From Sphingobacterium sp. (lineage in GTDB: Bacteria > Bacteroidota > Bacteroidia > Sphingobacteriales > Sphingobacteriaceae): DNA of 64,000 bases. The stretch is taken from positions 62,001 to 126,000 of the forward strand of contig JAITLV010000087.1 in assembly GCA_031277685.1 (NCBI GenBank), read 5' to 3'. The notes below the pieces were generated by a model. It saw nothing but the letters and a program-made list of their open reading frames with translations, searched no databases and had not been told where the DNA came from. A program made the translations under genes and the position numbers. This document shows positions 53,970 to 62,539 of this stretch, in pieces (position 1 is the stretch's first letter; each line of letters begins with the position of its first letter).

Positions 53970-55253
53970 ATGAAAACACAGCATCTACTTTTTTTTTGCT
54001 TTATACTGCTCGCGGGAAATGCCACAGCACAAGCTATAGATTCCACTTCTACACAAAATATTCTGGAGTACGACAACTTTATCACCAAAGTCAATAAAAG
54101 CAATCTCAGTTATGCGGCCGAGAAATTCAATCTTTCAATTGCGGAGGCCAATATGATCAGTGCCCGTGTTTTCCCAGATCCTGAATTTACGCTGGGATTA
54201 TTTGACAACAGTGAAAGAACGAAGCAACTTGGCCGGGGATATAATCTGGGGTTAGGTTGGACAGTTGAATTGGGGGCAAAACGGCAGGCACGCCGACAGG
54301 TTGCCCATGATGAAGCCGAAATTACCCGTCTCCTGCTCGGAGATTACTTTCGTAATTTGCGCGCCGATGCTACGCTTGCTTTCTTGTTAGCAAGACAAAA
54401 CCAGTTGTTGACAGCAATCTACCTCGAGTCCTATCAACAGCTCTGTAAGCTTGCTACTTCAGACAGTATACGCTATCAACTGGGGATTATTCCCCAGATT
54501 GATTACAGGCAGTCGAAGCTGGAGGCCGCCCATATGCACAATACATTATTGGCTAGTGAAGCCACCACCAAGTCCAGCTTCGCTAGTCTATCACTACTTA
54601 TGGGAGATACGAGCAAAACGTTATGGGTACCACAGGAACCCGTTATTCAACTTGATCAAAACTTCCGACTCCAGTCATTACTTTCAAAGGCAGTCCAGGA
54701 ACGTACCGACCTCAAAGCCGCGCTACAAAACCGACAGCTTTCCCATAGCTTACTCCAATTAACAAAGGCAAACCGCGTTATGGATTTGGGAGTTTCCATC
54801 GGTTTTACCTCCAATGGTGAGGCCAGAAATGAAACTGCACCAACACCACAATTCAATGCCATCAACGCCGGAATCGCCATCCCCTTAAAATTTTCCAATT
54901 TTAACAAAGGCGAACTCAAATCAGCCCAATTTAAAATTGAGCAGGATGAACTTGCCTATCAAGAAGCTGAACTACGTATACAGACCGAAGTAAACCAAGC
55001 ATATATCGTATACAAAGCCACACAAAAACAGATTGAACAATTTAACGATTCCATGCTGTTCGAAGCAAAAGCCATCTTAGAAGGAAAAATCTACAGTTAC
55101 AATCGAGGTGAAACCGCCCTATTGGAAGTGATCAACGCGCAACGCAGCTACAATGATACCCAGCTAGCCTATCATGAAGCTCGTTACAACTGTACGGTCG
55201 CTTTGATCGAATTACAACGTGCTGCGGCCATTTGGAACATGGATACGCATTGA
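53970..55253 (+). CDS. TolC family protein (CzcC-like)
   Basis: Outer-membrane efflux protein of 427 residues with signal peptide MKTQHLLFFCFILLAGNATAQ. Paired helical hairpins are visible, with SNLSYAAEKFNLSIAEANMISARVFPDPEFTLG in the first repeat and YQEAELRIQTEVNQAYIVYKATQKQIEQFN in the second. The sequence resembles CzcC and other metal-efflux channels. Last gene of the adaptor-permease-channel operon, ending 14 bases from a convergent MFS gene. Confidence 0.9.
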   Translation: MKTQHLLFFCFILLAGNATAQAIDSTSTQNILEYDNFITKVNKSNLSYAAEKFNLSIAEANMISARVFPDPEFTLGLFDNSERTKQLGRGYNLGLGWTVELGAKRQARRQVAHDEAEITRLLLGDYFRNLRADATLAFLLARQNQLLTAIYLESYQQLCKLATSDSIRYQLGIIPQIDYRQSKLEAAHMHNTLLASEATTKSSFASLSLLMGDTSKTLWVPQEPVIQLDQNFRLQSLLSKAVQERTDLKAALQNRQLSHSLLQLTKANRVMDLGVSIGFTSNGEARNETAPTPQFNAINAGIAIPLKFSNFNKGELKSAQFKIEQDELAYQEAELRIQTEVNQAYIVYKATQKQIEQFNDSMLFEAKAILEGKIYSYNRGETALLEVINAQRSYNDTQLAYHEARYNCTVALIELQRAAAIWNMDTH

Positions 55254-55266
55254 AGCCAAAATCCCG

Positions 55267-56844
55267 TTACACAGGTGATATCCGATTGTTCTTGAGCTTT
55301 TTATACATACTTTTTAAGGAGGGTGAAATCAGTATCAGCAACAAAATGCTGATGCTGATAATCGACATCAGTTCATAATAATCCATACCATATCGAACAA
55401 AAGCCTGCTTATTGACCCGTTCCGCAATAAGTTTCAGTGCGGCGGCATGTTCCTTATACTGCAATCCATGATGCATTACTTGTTGTGCCCCTGCCTTTAT
55501 ATAGCTTTCAAATATCGGATTGTCTGACTGCAGTTGATCTCGAAAAACCTCCTGATGTCGGGCATGTTCAACCAATTGGAAGAAATTCTGAAGACCAATA
55601 CTACTGGTATACCCCAGATATCGTATCGCCAAACAGGCTGCCGCTGCTGATGCACCCAATTGCGGACGCACACTGGCAATAACAAATAAGATTGTCGGAA
55701 CCATGATCAAGCCAACCCCAAAGCCATGTAATACCAAGGGTAGCCAAAAGTGCTCTTCATTGCCCTCGCTTTCAAACGAAAAAAACATATACTGATGAAA
55801 AGCCAACAGACAACAATAACCGACGATCCAGATCCATTTTACCGCAAGCCGCTTTAATAACCAATAAAGAGATAACATAACACCACAGACAGTCCCCAAG
55901 ATATTGAACCATTGAATATAGGAGAGATGAATTGGATCCAGCTGGATGATCTGAAGAAAATACTGATTGGAAATTGTTAGAGAAAAACGTTCAATATACA
56001 TCATGTACACGATCAGGATTCCGAGCAGAAATCTCTTATTTCTAAAGATCGACAATTCAATATAAACACGCTTGACCACTTTTTGTCTTACCATAAACAA
56101 GCCAAAAAAAGCAACTCCTCCGATCATTACGATCAACATCGACGCATCCGAAAACCAATAACGCTCCTGACCATAGACCATCAAATAACCAAAGCTAACC
56201 ACGGTGAAACTATAGCAGATGAAACTTGCCCAATCTAACGAAAATAGCGGATAAGGCTTGTGATGTCGAATTGGTTTCATTGTGACCATAATCAGCAAGA
56301 GACCTGGCACAAAAGACAAGGCCGCATAGAAGTAAAGTTCATCAAAGTTAAATGAATCAATAAATTCCGCTGTCACAAAGCTGTTGAAAGGCGAACTGCA
56401 GAGTAACATACCAAAAAAGATCGCGTAGCTCCCCTCTTTAGCCCGTTCGGTTTTTAGCCTGGAAAATATCATAGATATGGATAGATTGACAGCCGACGCG
56501 AACAACATCCCTTGAAAAAATCGCAACCCGTATACCCAGCTGATCTCTGTGGTACTATACATCAGATAACAGTTTAGCAATTGCAGCAGATTAAAAATGA
56601 TATAGTACTGTTTCGTTGGGAAATATTGAAAAAAACGGCGTTCAAGGACATAGAATCCCACAAATCCAGCATAGAATAAAATAATGAGAAACTGTACATC
56701 GCTAGGCTGTGCACCATAGAAACCCGCAGTGACATTGACATTGGCCCCTGGCAGAAAAAAAAGCACCATACTTGGCATCAATCCACTGAATAAAATCAGC
56801 TTGATCAACCATTCGGGCACCCATTCTTTAAAAATCCCCTTCAT
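55267..56844 (-). CDS. MFS transporter (DHA2/EmrB-like)
   Basis: Major facilitator of 525 residues with about 14 hydrophobic helices, the DHA2 drug-exporter number. It lies 5 bases after an EmrA-like adaptor, itself overlapping a TolC-type gene, which strongly supports an EmrAB-TolC arrangement. Motif C of antiporters is not obvious, and the sequence is diverged from E. coli EmrB (e.g. YLGYTSSIGLQNFFQLVEHARHQEVF in the second half). Probable export of hydrophobic or toxic compounds, or of a siderophore. Last gene of the leftward operon. Confidence 0.88.
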   Translation of the reverse strand: MKGIFKEWVPEWLIKLILFSGLMPSMVLFFLPGANVNVTAGFYGAQPSDVQFLIILFYAGFVGFYVLERRFFQYFPTKQYYIIFNLLQLLNCYLMYSTTEISWVYGLRFFQGMLFASAVNLSISMIFSRLKTERAKEGSYAIFFGMLLCSSPFNSFVTAEFIDSFNFDELYFYAALSFVPGLLLIMVTMKPIRHHKPYPLFSLDWASFICYSFTVVSFGYLMVYGQERYWFSDASMLIVMIGGVAFFGLFMVRQKVVKRVYIELSIFRNKRFLLGILIVYMMYIERFSLTISNQYFLQIIQLDPIHLSYIQWFNILGTVCGVMLSLYWLLKRLAVKWIWIVGYCCLLAFHQYMFFSFESEGNEEHFWLPLVLHGFGVGLIMVPTILFVIASVRPQLGASAAAACLAIRYLGYTSSIGLQNFFQLVEHARHQEVFRDQLQSDNPIFESYIKAGAQQVMHHGLQYKEHAAALKLIAERVNKQAFVRYGMDYYELMSIISISILLLILISPSLKSMYKKLKNNRISPV

Positions 56845-56849
56845 CGCTA

Positions 56850-57905
56850 TTATTTTTTTGCGACCGACACATTCACATTCATCCCTGAACGTAATTTTGT
56901 TGCACCCTTTCCCTTATCCAGTTCAATCCGGACAGGCACACGTTGCACGATCTTCACAAAATTTCCCGTTGCATTGTCAGGAGGAAGCAGGGAGAAGGAA
57001 GATCCGGTAGCTGGAGAAATAGAAATTATCCTTCCATAAAATGTTTCATCTGGATAAGCATCCGCCACCACCTTTACACGCGCATCCAGGTTAAGATAAC
57101 GTAATTGTGTTTCCTTGAAATTGGCGGTTACCCATATTGGCGTTTCGGCATTTACGAGAAACCCAAGTACCTCCCCCGGATTGACCATCTGCCCTTTTTC
57201 TATGCTGCGTTTTCCTACTTGACCATCATAAGGCGCCCGAATCACGGTGTAGCCCACATCGAGGTGTTTTCGGTTTGCTGCGGCTGATAACCGTACCTTC
57301 TCTGCATGAAGTACTCCTTTTTTTACATCAACATCATAGACACGATCTTGAGCAGCCTCCAACTTATACTGTAAGGAAGCCAGCTCACTTTTATACACAT
57401 CCAACGATGCTTTGATATCTTCCAATTGCTGGGCCGTCGCAGATTTTTCATCAAATAGAAACTTATAACGATCGTATTCCAACTGTTGTTTGGTTACACG
57501 CGCCTGCGCAGCCACAATAGATTTTTCCAAAGATTCATGCTCAGCCTGCAATATTTCCTTTTGACTGCCCAACACACTGATCTCTGCATTTTCCTTGTGT
57601 ATGGAAGCCGAAGCTTGATCTGCTTCATATTTGTATTCCCGGTTGTCGATCAGCAATAACGTGTCGCCACGTTTGACCGATTGATGATCTTTAAAATGAA
57701 CCGATACAATATAACCACCGACACGGGAAATAATAGGATTAATATATTGGGTCACCTGGGCATCATTGGTATAGGTGTACCCTATGCGCAGCCAAAGTAT
57801 TCTTCCGCCCCACAACAAAAGTGCAAACAAAGCAATTCCTGCAAGCCAATTGGTGATCCTTGTCAATTGGACATCGGTCAGTGACCGGTCTGATTTAGGT
57901 TTCAT
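56850..57905 (-). CDS. EmrA-like HlyD family adaptor
   Basis: Membrane fusion protein of 351 residues. One N-terminal membrane helix (WLAGIALFALLLWGGRILWL), then the lipoyl half GYTYTNDAQVTQYINPIISRVGGYIVSVHFKDHQSVKRGD, a long coiled coil at about 75-190, the second half YTVIRAPYDGQVGKRSIEKGQMVNPGE, and the barrel VKVVADAYPDETFYGRIISISPA. This is the classical EmrA/VceA layout. Start shares one base with the upstream TolC stop (TAATG), and the MFS gene follows 5 bases after its stop. Confidence 0.93.
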   Translation of the reverse strand: MKPKSDRSLTDVQLTRITNWLAGIALFALLLWGGRILWLRIGYTYTNDAQVTQYINPIISRVGGYIVSVHFKDHQSVKRGDTLLLIDNREYKYEADQASASIHKENAEISVLGSQKEILQAEHESLEKSIVAAQARVTKQQLEYDRYKFLFDEKSATAQQLEDIKASLDVYKSELASLQYKLEAAQDRVYDVDVKKGVLHAEKVRLSAAANRKHLDVGYTVIRAPYDGQVGKRSIEKGQMVNPGEVLGFLVNAETPIWVTANFKETQLRYLNLDARVKVVADAYPDETFYGRIISISPATGSSFSLLPPDNATGNFVKIVQRVPVRIELDKGKGATKLRSGMNVNVSVAKK

Positions 57906-59224
57906 TAGATAGTACCCTTCAAAAATTCGATAAAATAATAATGTTTCTGTAGTGCGATCCGGGCGGATTCCAGATCAAAATTTGTCTTGAGGTATTGCAT
58001 ATCCGCATCCAGAAGATCTGTAATCAGTGCCGCAGACTTGAAATATCTATTTTTAACAATGCGTTCATTTTCCTTGGCGAGCGCAAGGTTTTTCAGGCAC
58101 ACTTCCTCCTGTTCCTGCGCAAGGTTGTAATCCAAATAAGCCCGCATGAGTTCATTTTCAATCGTTTCTTGTTCATGATGATGTTTGACCTCCGCCCGTT
58201 TTAAAGCCACTTGCGCTCCCCGGACAATATTTTTATTGAGATATAGTGCGGATATGGGAATATTCATTCTAAGTCCTACTATATTTAAATTATACCAGCT
58301 GTCATTATAAGGATATAAGAATACCTGCGGATTGGCAAAGGTGAATGTATTGACCAATCCCAATTCGGGCAGATAATTTGACTTAGCCTGTTTGATAGCA
58401 AGTTTTTTTAAGGCAACTTCCTGTTCCGATTTTAGCAATACAAAAGCCTGCTGCTTCGCGATGGCAGCAATCTCATCATAGTTCATCGGGCGACTCACCC
58501 TAGGGAAACTCAAGGGGATAATCTCCTGCGGTATATTCGCGATCAATTGTAATTTTTGGTTATTTATTTTGATATCATTTACGATCTGAACCAAGAGCAA
58601 TTCACGTTTGGATAACTCGAGAGAAATACGCAACACATCACTATGCAACACAGTTCCGGCAGCATAGCGGTGTTCAATCTCTTTTAATTGGGTCTGTTGA
58701 TCCTTGATATCCTTTTCAATTAGACATTTATTGCGATAGCCTAAATCCAGATCAAGAAACAAGGTGGAGATTTCTAGCTTAATCTGTGCAGTGGCACTCT
58801 TCCAATCAATGTTTGCCAATTCCACTTCCAGCTTTTTCGATTCAATTTTCATAAGATCCCGGTGGCCATTGTAGAGATTCAAGTAAAAATCGAGTCCAGT
58901 ATCATACAAATAATGGATAACATCATGCTGCGATGGTTTAGCGAATATTCCTTGATCGTAGACAGGCATGTTGCTCGCATAACTGCCTGAAGCCCGGATA
59001 CCAACTTTGGGTAACAATTCCATCCGCTGCTGCTGTAAGGCTATCGCCTTTTCTTTTAACTGCAATTGTGACTGTTCAATGTACTTACTGTTTTGCAATG
59101 ACTTACTGATCAGATCAACGAGCGATATACGTAACGAATCTTGGGCCTGTGTTTCTAAAACTGTGGATCCAAGTACCAATAGGATACCTATTGCCTTTGC
59201 CCAATGCGACGAAAAAAAGTTCAA
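57905..59224 (-). CDS. TolC family outer membrane protein
   Basis: Outer-membrane channel of 439 residues with signal peptide MNFFSSHWAKAIGILLVLGSTVLETQAQ. TolC repeats are clear, such as LISKSLQNSKYIEQSQLQLKEKAIALQQQRMELLPKVGI and YLDYNLAQEQEEVCLKNLALAKENERIVKNRYFKSAALITDLLDADMQYLK. First gene of the leftward channel-adaptor-MFS operon, divergent from the BlaI/M56 pair, and its promoter lies in the same 379-base spacer as the BlaI-side palindrome. Confidence 0.92.
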   Translation of the reverse strand: MNFFSSHWAKAIGILLVLGSTVLETQAQDSLRISLVDLISKSLQNSKYIEQSQLQLKEKAIALQQQRMELLPKVGIRASGSYASNMPVYDQGIFAKPSQHDVIHYLYDTGLDFYLNLYNGHRDLMKIESKKLEVELANIDWKSATAQIKLEISTLFLDLDLGYRNKCLIEKDIKDQQTQLKEIEHRYAAGTVLHSDVLRISLELSKRELLLVQIVNDIKINNQKLQLIANIPQEIIPLSFPRVSRPMNYDEIAAIAKQQAFVLLKSEQEVALKKLAIKQAKSNYLPELGLVNTFTFANPQVFLYPYNDSWYNLNIVGLRMNIPISALYLNKNIVRGAQVALKRAEVKHHHEQETIENELMRAYLDYNLAQEQEEVCLKNLALAKENERIVKNRYFKSAALITDLLDADMQYLKTNFDLESARIALQKHYYFIEFLKGTI

Positions 59225-59249
59225 TGTCTTTCTATTATTTTTTGCGTTG

Positions 59250-59257
59250 CAAACTTA
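59250..59257 (-). promoter_or_regulatory. TAnnTTTG -7 box of the TolC-EmrA-EmrB operon
   Basis: TAAGTTTG on the minus strand, a perfect match, 25 bases upstream of the start codon. No clear -33 element at the standard distance. Confidence 0.5.
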
Positions 59258-59526
59258 GATACTAATCGGAATATCCATTTCTTCACAAACGCCAATATGT
59301 TATGAAAAAAAGACATTTTTCAATCAATTTTAAACAAAAGAACAAAATCTGCCAAAAACAAGGTAAAGAACAAAACAAATGAGCCAAGCACAAGAATTTC
59401 CATCCAGCAGATTCAGACCCTGTAAAACTGGATCTATTGAAAAAACAAAATTAAAGCCGACAAAGCTTTCCCATCAAGAATCAGTTAGTTTTAAAAAAAT
59501 AAAACAACTAACTATCAAACAGTTAT

Positions 59527-59590
59527 AGTTTATCAACTTATTTTTCAGTTTTAAAACTGAAAAATAAGTTGATAAACTGAAAAATAAGTT
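59527..59590. promoter_or_regulatory. 52-bp perfect palindrome plus direct repeat upstream of blaI
   Basis: The 26-base half starting AGTTTATCAACTTATTTTTC is followed by its exact reverse complement, so 59527-59578 is a perfect 52-bp palindrome. ACTGAAAAATAAGTT then recurs at 59576-59590, 20 bp after its first copy at 59556. TAGCTTTA just before the ATG could be a -7. The element has no G+C-rich core or terminal T-run and so is an operator candidate for the BlaI-type repressor, not a terminator. Confidence 0.7.
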
Positions 59591-59603
59591 ATAGCTTTAA
59601 ACT

Positions 59604-59975
59604 ATGGAAGAATTAACAAAAAAAGAAGAAGAGGTTATGCATGCCATCTGGAAATTGAAGCAGGCCTTTGTAAAAGATATGATTGAATATATGGATCCGA
59701 CACAATCGACTCCTTACAACACCATATCATCCATTGTACGGATCTTAGAAAAAAAAGGTTATGTGGGTTTTCATGCTTATGGCAAGACCTATCAGTATTA
59801 TCCATTAATTTCCAAGATGCAATACCGGAAATTTTTCTTTTCTAGGATGATGAACAAATATTTTGATGATTCTGTGGAAAATCTAGTTTCTTTCATTGTC
59901 AAGGAACAACACATCAGCGAAACGGATATTGAGAAGATCAAGGAAATTATCAATAAAAATAAAGAAGATGAATAA
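59604..59975 (+). CDS. BlaI/MecI/CopY family transcriptional repressor
   Basis: Repressor of 123 residues. The winged helix is plain: LTKKEEEVMHAIWKLKQAFVKDMIEYM, then TPYNTISSIVRILEKKGYVGFHAYGKTYQYYPLI, and the C-terminal dimerisation helices follow (FSRMMNKYFDDSVENLVSFIV). In BlaI and MecI the repressor is cleaved after signal from a membrane M56 protease. The gene encoding such a protease overlaps the stop by 8 bases. A 52-bp palindrome lies 25 bases upstream and is the likely operator. Confidence 0.92.
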   Translation: MEELTKKEEEVMHAIWKLKQAFVKDMIEYMDPTQSTPYNTISSIVRILEKKGYVGFHAYGKTYQYYPLISKMQYRKFFFSRMMNKYFDDSVENLVSFIVKEQHISETDIEKIKEIINKNKEDE

Positions 59976-61437
59976 GCTATTTTCCTATACGATCGAAGCG
60001 AATATTAGTCTCCTCGTTCTGGCCTTACTTTTTGTTCTGGCTTTTCGGAAACTTTCATTTTTCCAATTGAACCGGTTTCTACTGATTACACTCGTTACCT
60101 TTTGCACCATAGTTCCTTTATTGAAATTCAAAATTGGGTTCCCGTCTTCATTAGGCCCCAAAGCGAAGGCTAAGCAGGAGATTCTCGTTCAACAGCAGCC
60201 ATTTCAGTACGATTACACGATTCCATTGGAACCCGAGGAACAGTTGAGTCTATGGGAACGGATAGCATTTAAAAAAATACTTGGAAATGCTTATCTATTG
60301 ATTGTGGTCTTTCTTCTTACACGATTAACTTATCGTAGCCTAAAGTTAGTATTCCGTTTAAAAAGAGCAACCTCGCATCAACACCATGGTATCAAAGTGG
60401 TCAGTCCCTTCAAACATTTCAATAACTGTTCAATCTTTCATTTCATCATCATGGATCCGGAGCTCCTTAAGAGCCGTGAGGGCCAGCTCATCTTTGCGCA
60501 TGAATCACAGCATATTTTAAAAGGACATGCCTGGGACAAATTATACATCGAGCTGATGTACTGCTTCTTCTGGATAAATCCCGCCATCTACTGGATTCGG
60601 AAGGAACTACATCGTCTCCATGAATTTCAGGTCGACCATGTAGTGGGTGAACGCTATGGAAAGACAGATTATGCGAATTTCCTGCTCAATATAACACAAC
60701 AACATCAACAATTAGATTATATGCAAAGTAGAATTTTAAAAAACCAAAACGAATTGGTAGAACGCATTGACAGATTGATGCAACGTCTATCACCAAGCGC
60801 GAAGAGGTATCGTTATTTACTGTTTGTTCCTTGTATAATCGTGCTAATTGCTTCCTTTTCTTTTATTAATCCACAAAAAGAAAAAGCTGCCACCATCGTC
60901 GCGCTAAAAAATAGTAAAAAGACTGTTATCCTTGATCCCGGACACGGCGGGAAAGATGCGGGAGCCATCAGTAACAAAGGTGTGAAAGAGAAAGATCTCA
61001 CGTTACAGGCCTGTAAGATGATCCAAAATGAACTTGAAAAAGATGGCTTCAAGGTCGTATTGACCCATTCGGAAGACGAGTTTATGATGCTCAAAGACCG
61101 TACAGCCTTTACTGGTGATGCATTAGTTTCTATTCATTTTGATATTGATCCTTCAAACGCCAAGCGGCCAATCGGCTTATTTTATCCAAAAGCTGTTGAA
61201 CTCCCGAAGATACAAGATCAAAGTCGGGAATTCGCTTTCCGTCTCATACAAAATTTAAAAAATCAAGGATTGAGCACGCAGAAACCGGTTGAAAGCCATC
61301 GTCACGTTATCTTACGGGGAGCAAAAATACCAGCGCTCATCGTCAGTTTAGGGAATATCAATACATTTTCTGGCACTTTAGAACCTCGATTTATTACTTC
61401 ATTTGCCACAGCCATAAAAACATCCCTGTCGGAATAG
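59968..61437 (+). CDS. BlaR1-like M56 metallopeptidase fused to an N-acetylmuramoyl-L-alanine amidase domain
   Basis: Membrane signal protein of 489 residues from ATG 59968 (the track start overlaps blaI further). TM1 about 11-27, TM2 about 37-54, TM3 about 103-120, then the M56 zinc protease domain with HESQH at 178-182 and downstream HEFQVDHVV, then TM4 about 284-300. The region after TM4, where BlaR1 has its penicillin-binding sensor, is instead an amidase_3 fold: ILDPGHGGKDAGAI (His326), VKEKDLTLQ (Glu341), LVSIHFDI (His390). These match the three zinc ligands. The final catalytic Glu of amidases, normally in a VEMGFLSN-type segment, reads IVSLGNINT, with Ser460. Inference: a sensor that binds rather than cuts peptidoglycan, signalling to the BlaI repressor. 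Confidence 0.9.
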   Translation: MNKLFSYTIEANISLLVLALLFVLAFRKLSFFQLNRFLLITLVTFCTIVPLLKFKIGFPSSLGPKAKAKQEILVQQQPFQYDYTIPLEPEEQLSLWERIAFKKILGNAYLLIVVFLLTRLTYRSLKLVFRLKRATSHQHHGIKVVSPFKHFNNCSIFHFIIMDPELLKSREGQLIFAHESQHILKGHAWDKLYIELMYCFFWINPAIYWIRKELHRLHEFQVDHVVGERYGKTDYANFLLNITQQHQQLDYMQSRILKNQNELVERIDRLMQRLSPSAKRYRYLLFVPCIIVLIASFSFINPQKEKAATIVALKNSKKTVILDPGHGGKDAGAISNKGVKEKDLTLQACKMIQNELEKDGFKVVLTHSEDEFMMLKDRTAFTGDALVSIHFDIDPSNAKRPIGLFYPKAVELPKIQDQSREFAFRLIQNLKNQGLSTQKPVESHRHVILRGAKIPALIVSLGNINTFSGTLEPRFITSFATAIKTSLSE

Positions 61438-61487
61438 TTTCCATTGGATAAAGACAAAAATACCTGCACAACGGGTTGTAGTAAACA

Positions 61488-61517
61488 ATAGAAGATTCCT
61501 TAAAGGGAATCTTCTAT
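61488..61517. terminator. Bidirectional terminator between M56 gene and DUF3050 gene
   Basis: ATAGAAGATTCC pairs with GGAATCTTCTAT around a short loop. The stop codon of the leftward DUF3050 gene (61500-61502) falls in the loop, so its last codons form one stem arm. The T-run is weak. Confidence 0.6.
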
Positions 61518-62264
61518 TGCGTTCCAGAGTTCAATACGCTTTTGCAGCGCCTCTTTACTCACGATTTTCATTTCTTCCCATTTCTCATCATCCTCTTTGG
61601 CTAAATCCGTAATCATCTGCATGGCCAAAGGTCCATGCTCATCACCGTCCAAATCAATATGACGTTGGAAATAGTAGATAAAATTATCCAAACCTGATGC
61701 TGGAAAATTAGCTTTTAATTCCTGTAAAATGGAAGTAAACATTCCCGGGATAAGATCTTCACGACCAAATGTAAAGGCGGCCGCGATTTTATGTACCTGC
61801 CCCTCCTCGATCACTTCAAATGTAAAATTCAGAAAATCTTTAATCCGTTTATCCAGTGTTGTCAAGGCAATGGCATCAAAAATACTCTTCGATTTCTTGG
61901 CATGGGCAATAAATTTATTGATCAGGTGCGGATCTGCTCCCATTTCATTCATTGCATCCAGATACATCTCAAAATGACTCAAACGACGACCATCGATATA
62001 TTCGTCAGATTCCTCTGCTAATACAATTTCATTAATCAGATAGCGTGTTGATGGGTGATCACTTGCAAACCAAGGCAAAGTCGTACAGGTCAATTTAATC
62101 TGTAAAGCTTTTAGTAGAGACATAAAATCCCATACCGCATAGACATGCCCCTCTGTAAAAGAGCGTAGATTCTTGATCGTTTTGATTTTATGGTACAAGG
62201 GATGTTGCAATAATACTTCGCGTTCGGCAGCAATGTATTCATTAATTTCCGCAATTCTATTCAT
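61500..62264 (-). CDS. DUF3050 family protein
   Basis: Helical protein of 254 residues with the pattern of DUF3050: LYHKIKTIKNLRSFTEGHVYAVWDFMSLLKALQ, a middle block NEIVLAEESDEYIDGRRLSHFEMYLDAM and FIYYFQRHIDLDGDEHGPLAMQMI near the C-terminus. Repeated Glu/His positions (E38/H39, E113-like, H-x-x-x-D-x-D-E-H) are like those of the haem-oxygenase-like di-iron fold, but metal binding has not been checked. Function unknown. Its stop lies in a bidirectional hairpin. Confidence 0.85.
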   Translation of the reverse strand: MNRIAEINEYIAAEREVLLQHPLYHKIKTIKNLRSFTEGHVYAVWDFMSLLKALQIKLTCTTLPWFASDHPSTRYLINEIVLAEESDEYIDGRRLSHFEMYLDAMNEMGADPHLINKFIAHAKKSKSIFDAIALTTLDKRIKDFLNFTFEVIEEGQVHKIAAAFTFGREDLIPGMFTSILQELKANFPASGLDNFIYYFQRHIDLDGDEHGPLAMQMITDLAKEDDEKWEEMKIVSKEALQKRIELWNAIEDSL

Positions 62265-62468
62265 GCCGCAAAAGTATTGTCTTATTGCTGTTTTTTAAAG
62301 TATTTTCAATGAGATTACAGTAACATGATAAATTAACTAGCCATCTATCCGCTTCATAACCAAATCACAGGCAGAAGACAGACCATACTTTTAATCTCCC
62401 TAGCCTGTTTACCAATACTTTTTTACCATTAAAAACAAAAATATTTTTATTTATAAAAAATAATCTAC
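62265..62468. other. Spacer upstream of the leader region
   Basis: Divergent spacer of about 200 bases, A+T-rich. CAAAAGTA at 62269-62276 reads TACTTTTG on the minus strand, a -7-type match only five bases before the DUF3050 start codon. Nothing else was recognised. Confidence 0.3.
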
Positions 62469-62476
62469 TATATTTG
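62469..62476 (+). promoter_or_regulatory. TAnnTTTG -7 box of the 87-residue gene
   Basis: TATATTTG is a perfect match, with TTTA 19 bases upstream as a possible -33. Transcription would start near 62482, leaving a leader of about 150 bases. Confidence 0.55.
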
Positions 62477-62494
62477 TAGAGTATTCAGAATTGC

Positions 62495-62539
62495 ATGATG
62501 CAATACCAACCGAGTGTAGACACCGCGGTGGTAAATTAA
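62495..62539 (+). CDS. Candidate 14-residue upstream ORF (leader peptide)
   Basis: ATG ATG opens a 14-codon frame, MMQYQPSVDTAVVN, ending in TAA. It starts about 13 bases after the predicted transcription start and lies inside the long leader of the 87-residue gene. A hairpin (62505-62532) is contained wholly within it, so a ribosome translating it would disrupt the fold. No amino-acid run typical of a biosynthetic attenuator is present. Confidence 0.35.
   Translation: MMQYQPSVDTAVVN
62505..62532 (+). ncRNA. GC-rich hairpin in leader of the 87-residue gene
   Basis: ACCA, CCG and GTG pair in turn with TGGT, CGG and CAC around a TAGA loop, giving ten pairs with small bulges. It is far richer in G+C than the surroundings. 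It may be a translation or stability element; no known riboswitch class is recognised. Confidence 0.4.

Larger units (their letters stand above)
59225..59603. other. Divergent regulatory region between TolC operon and blaI
   Basis: Spacer of 379 bases, A+T-rich. It carries the TolC-side -7 box and the 52-bp palindrome with following direct repeat on the BlaI side. The 59260-59520 stretch between shows no further clear element. Confidence 0.5.

Noticed and set aside
27269-55253. The two TolC-RND-adaptor operons as a recent duplication
   Set aside because: Gene order differs (TolC first versus adaptor first), permease branches differ (drug-like versus heavy-metal), and regulators belong to different families.
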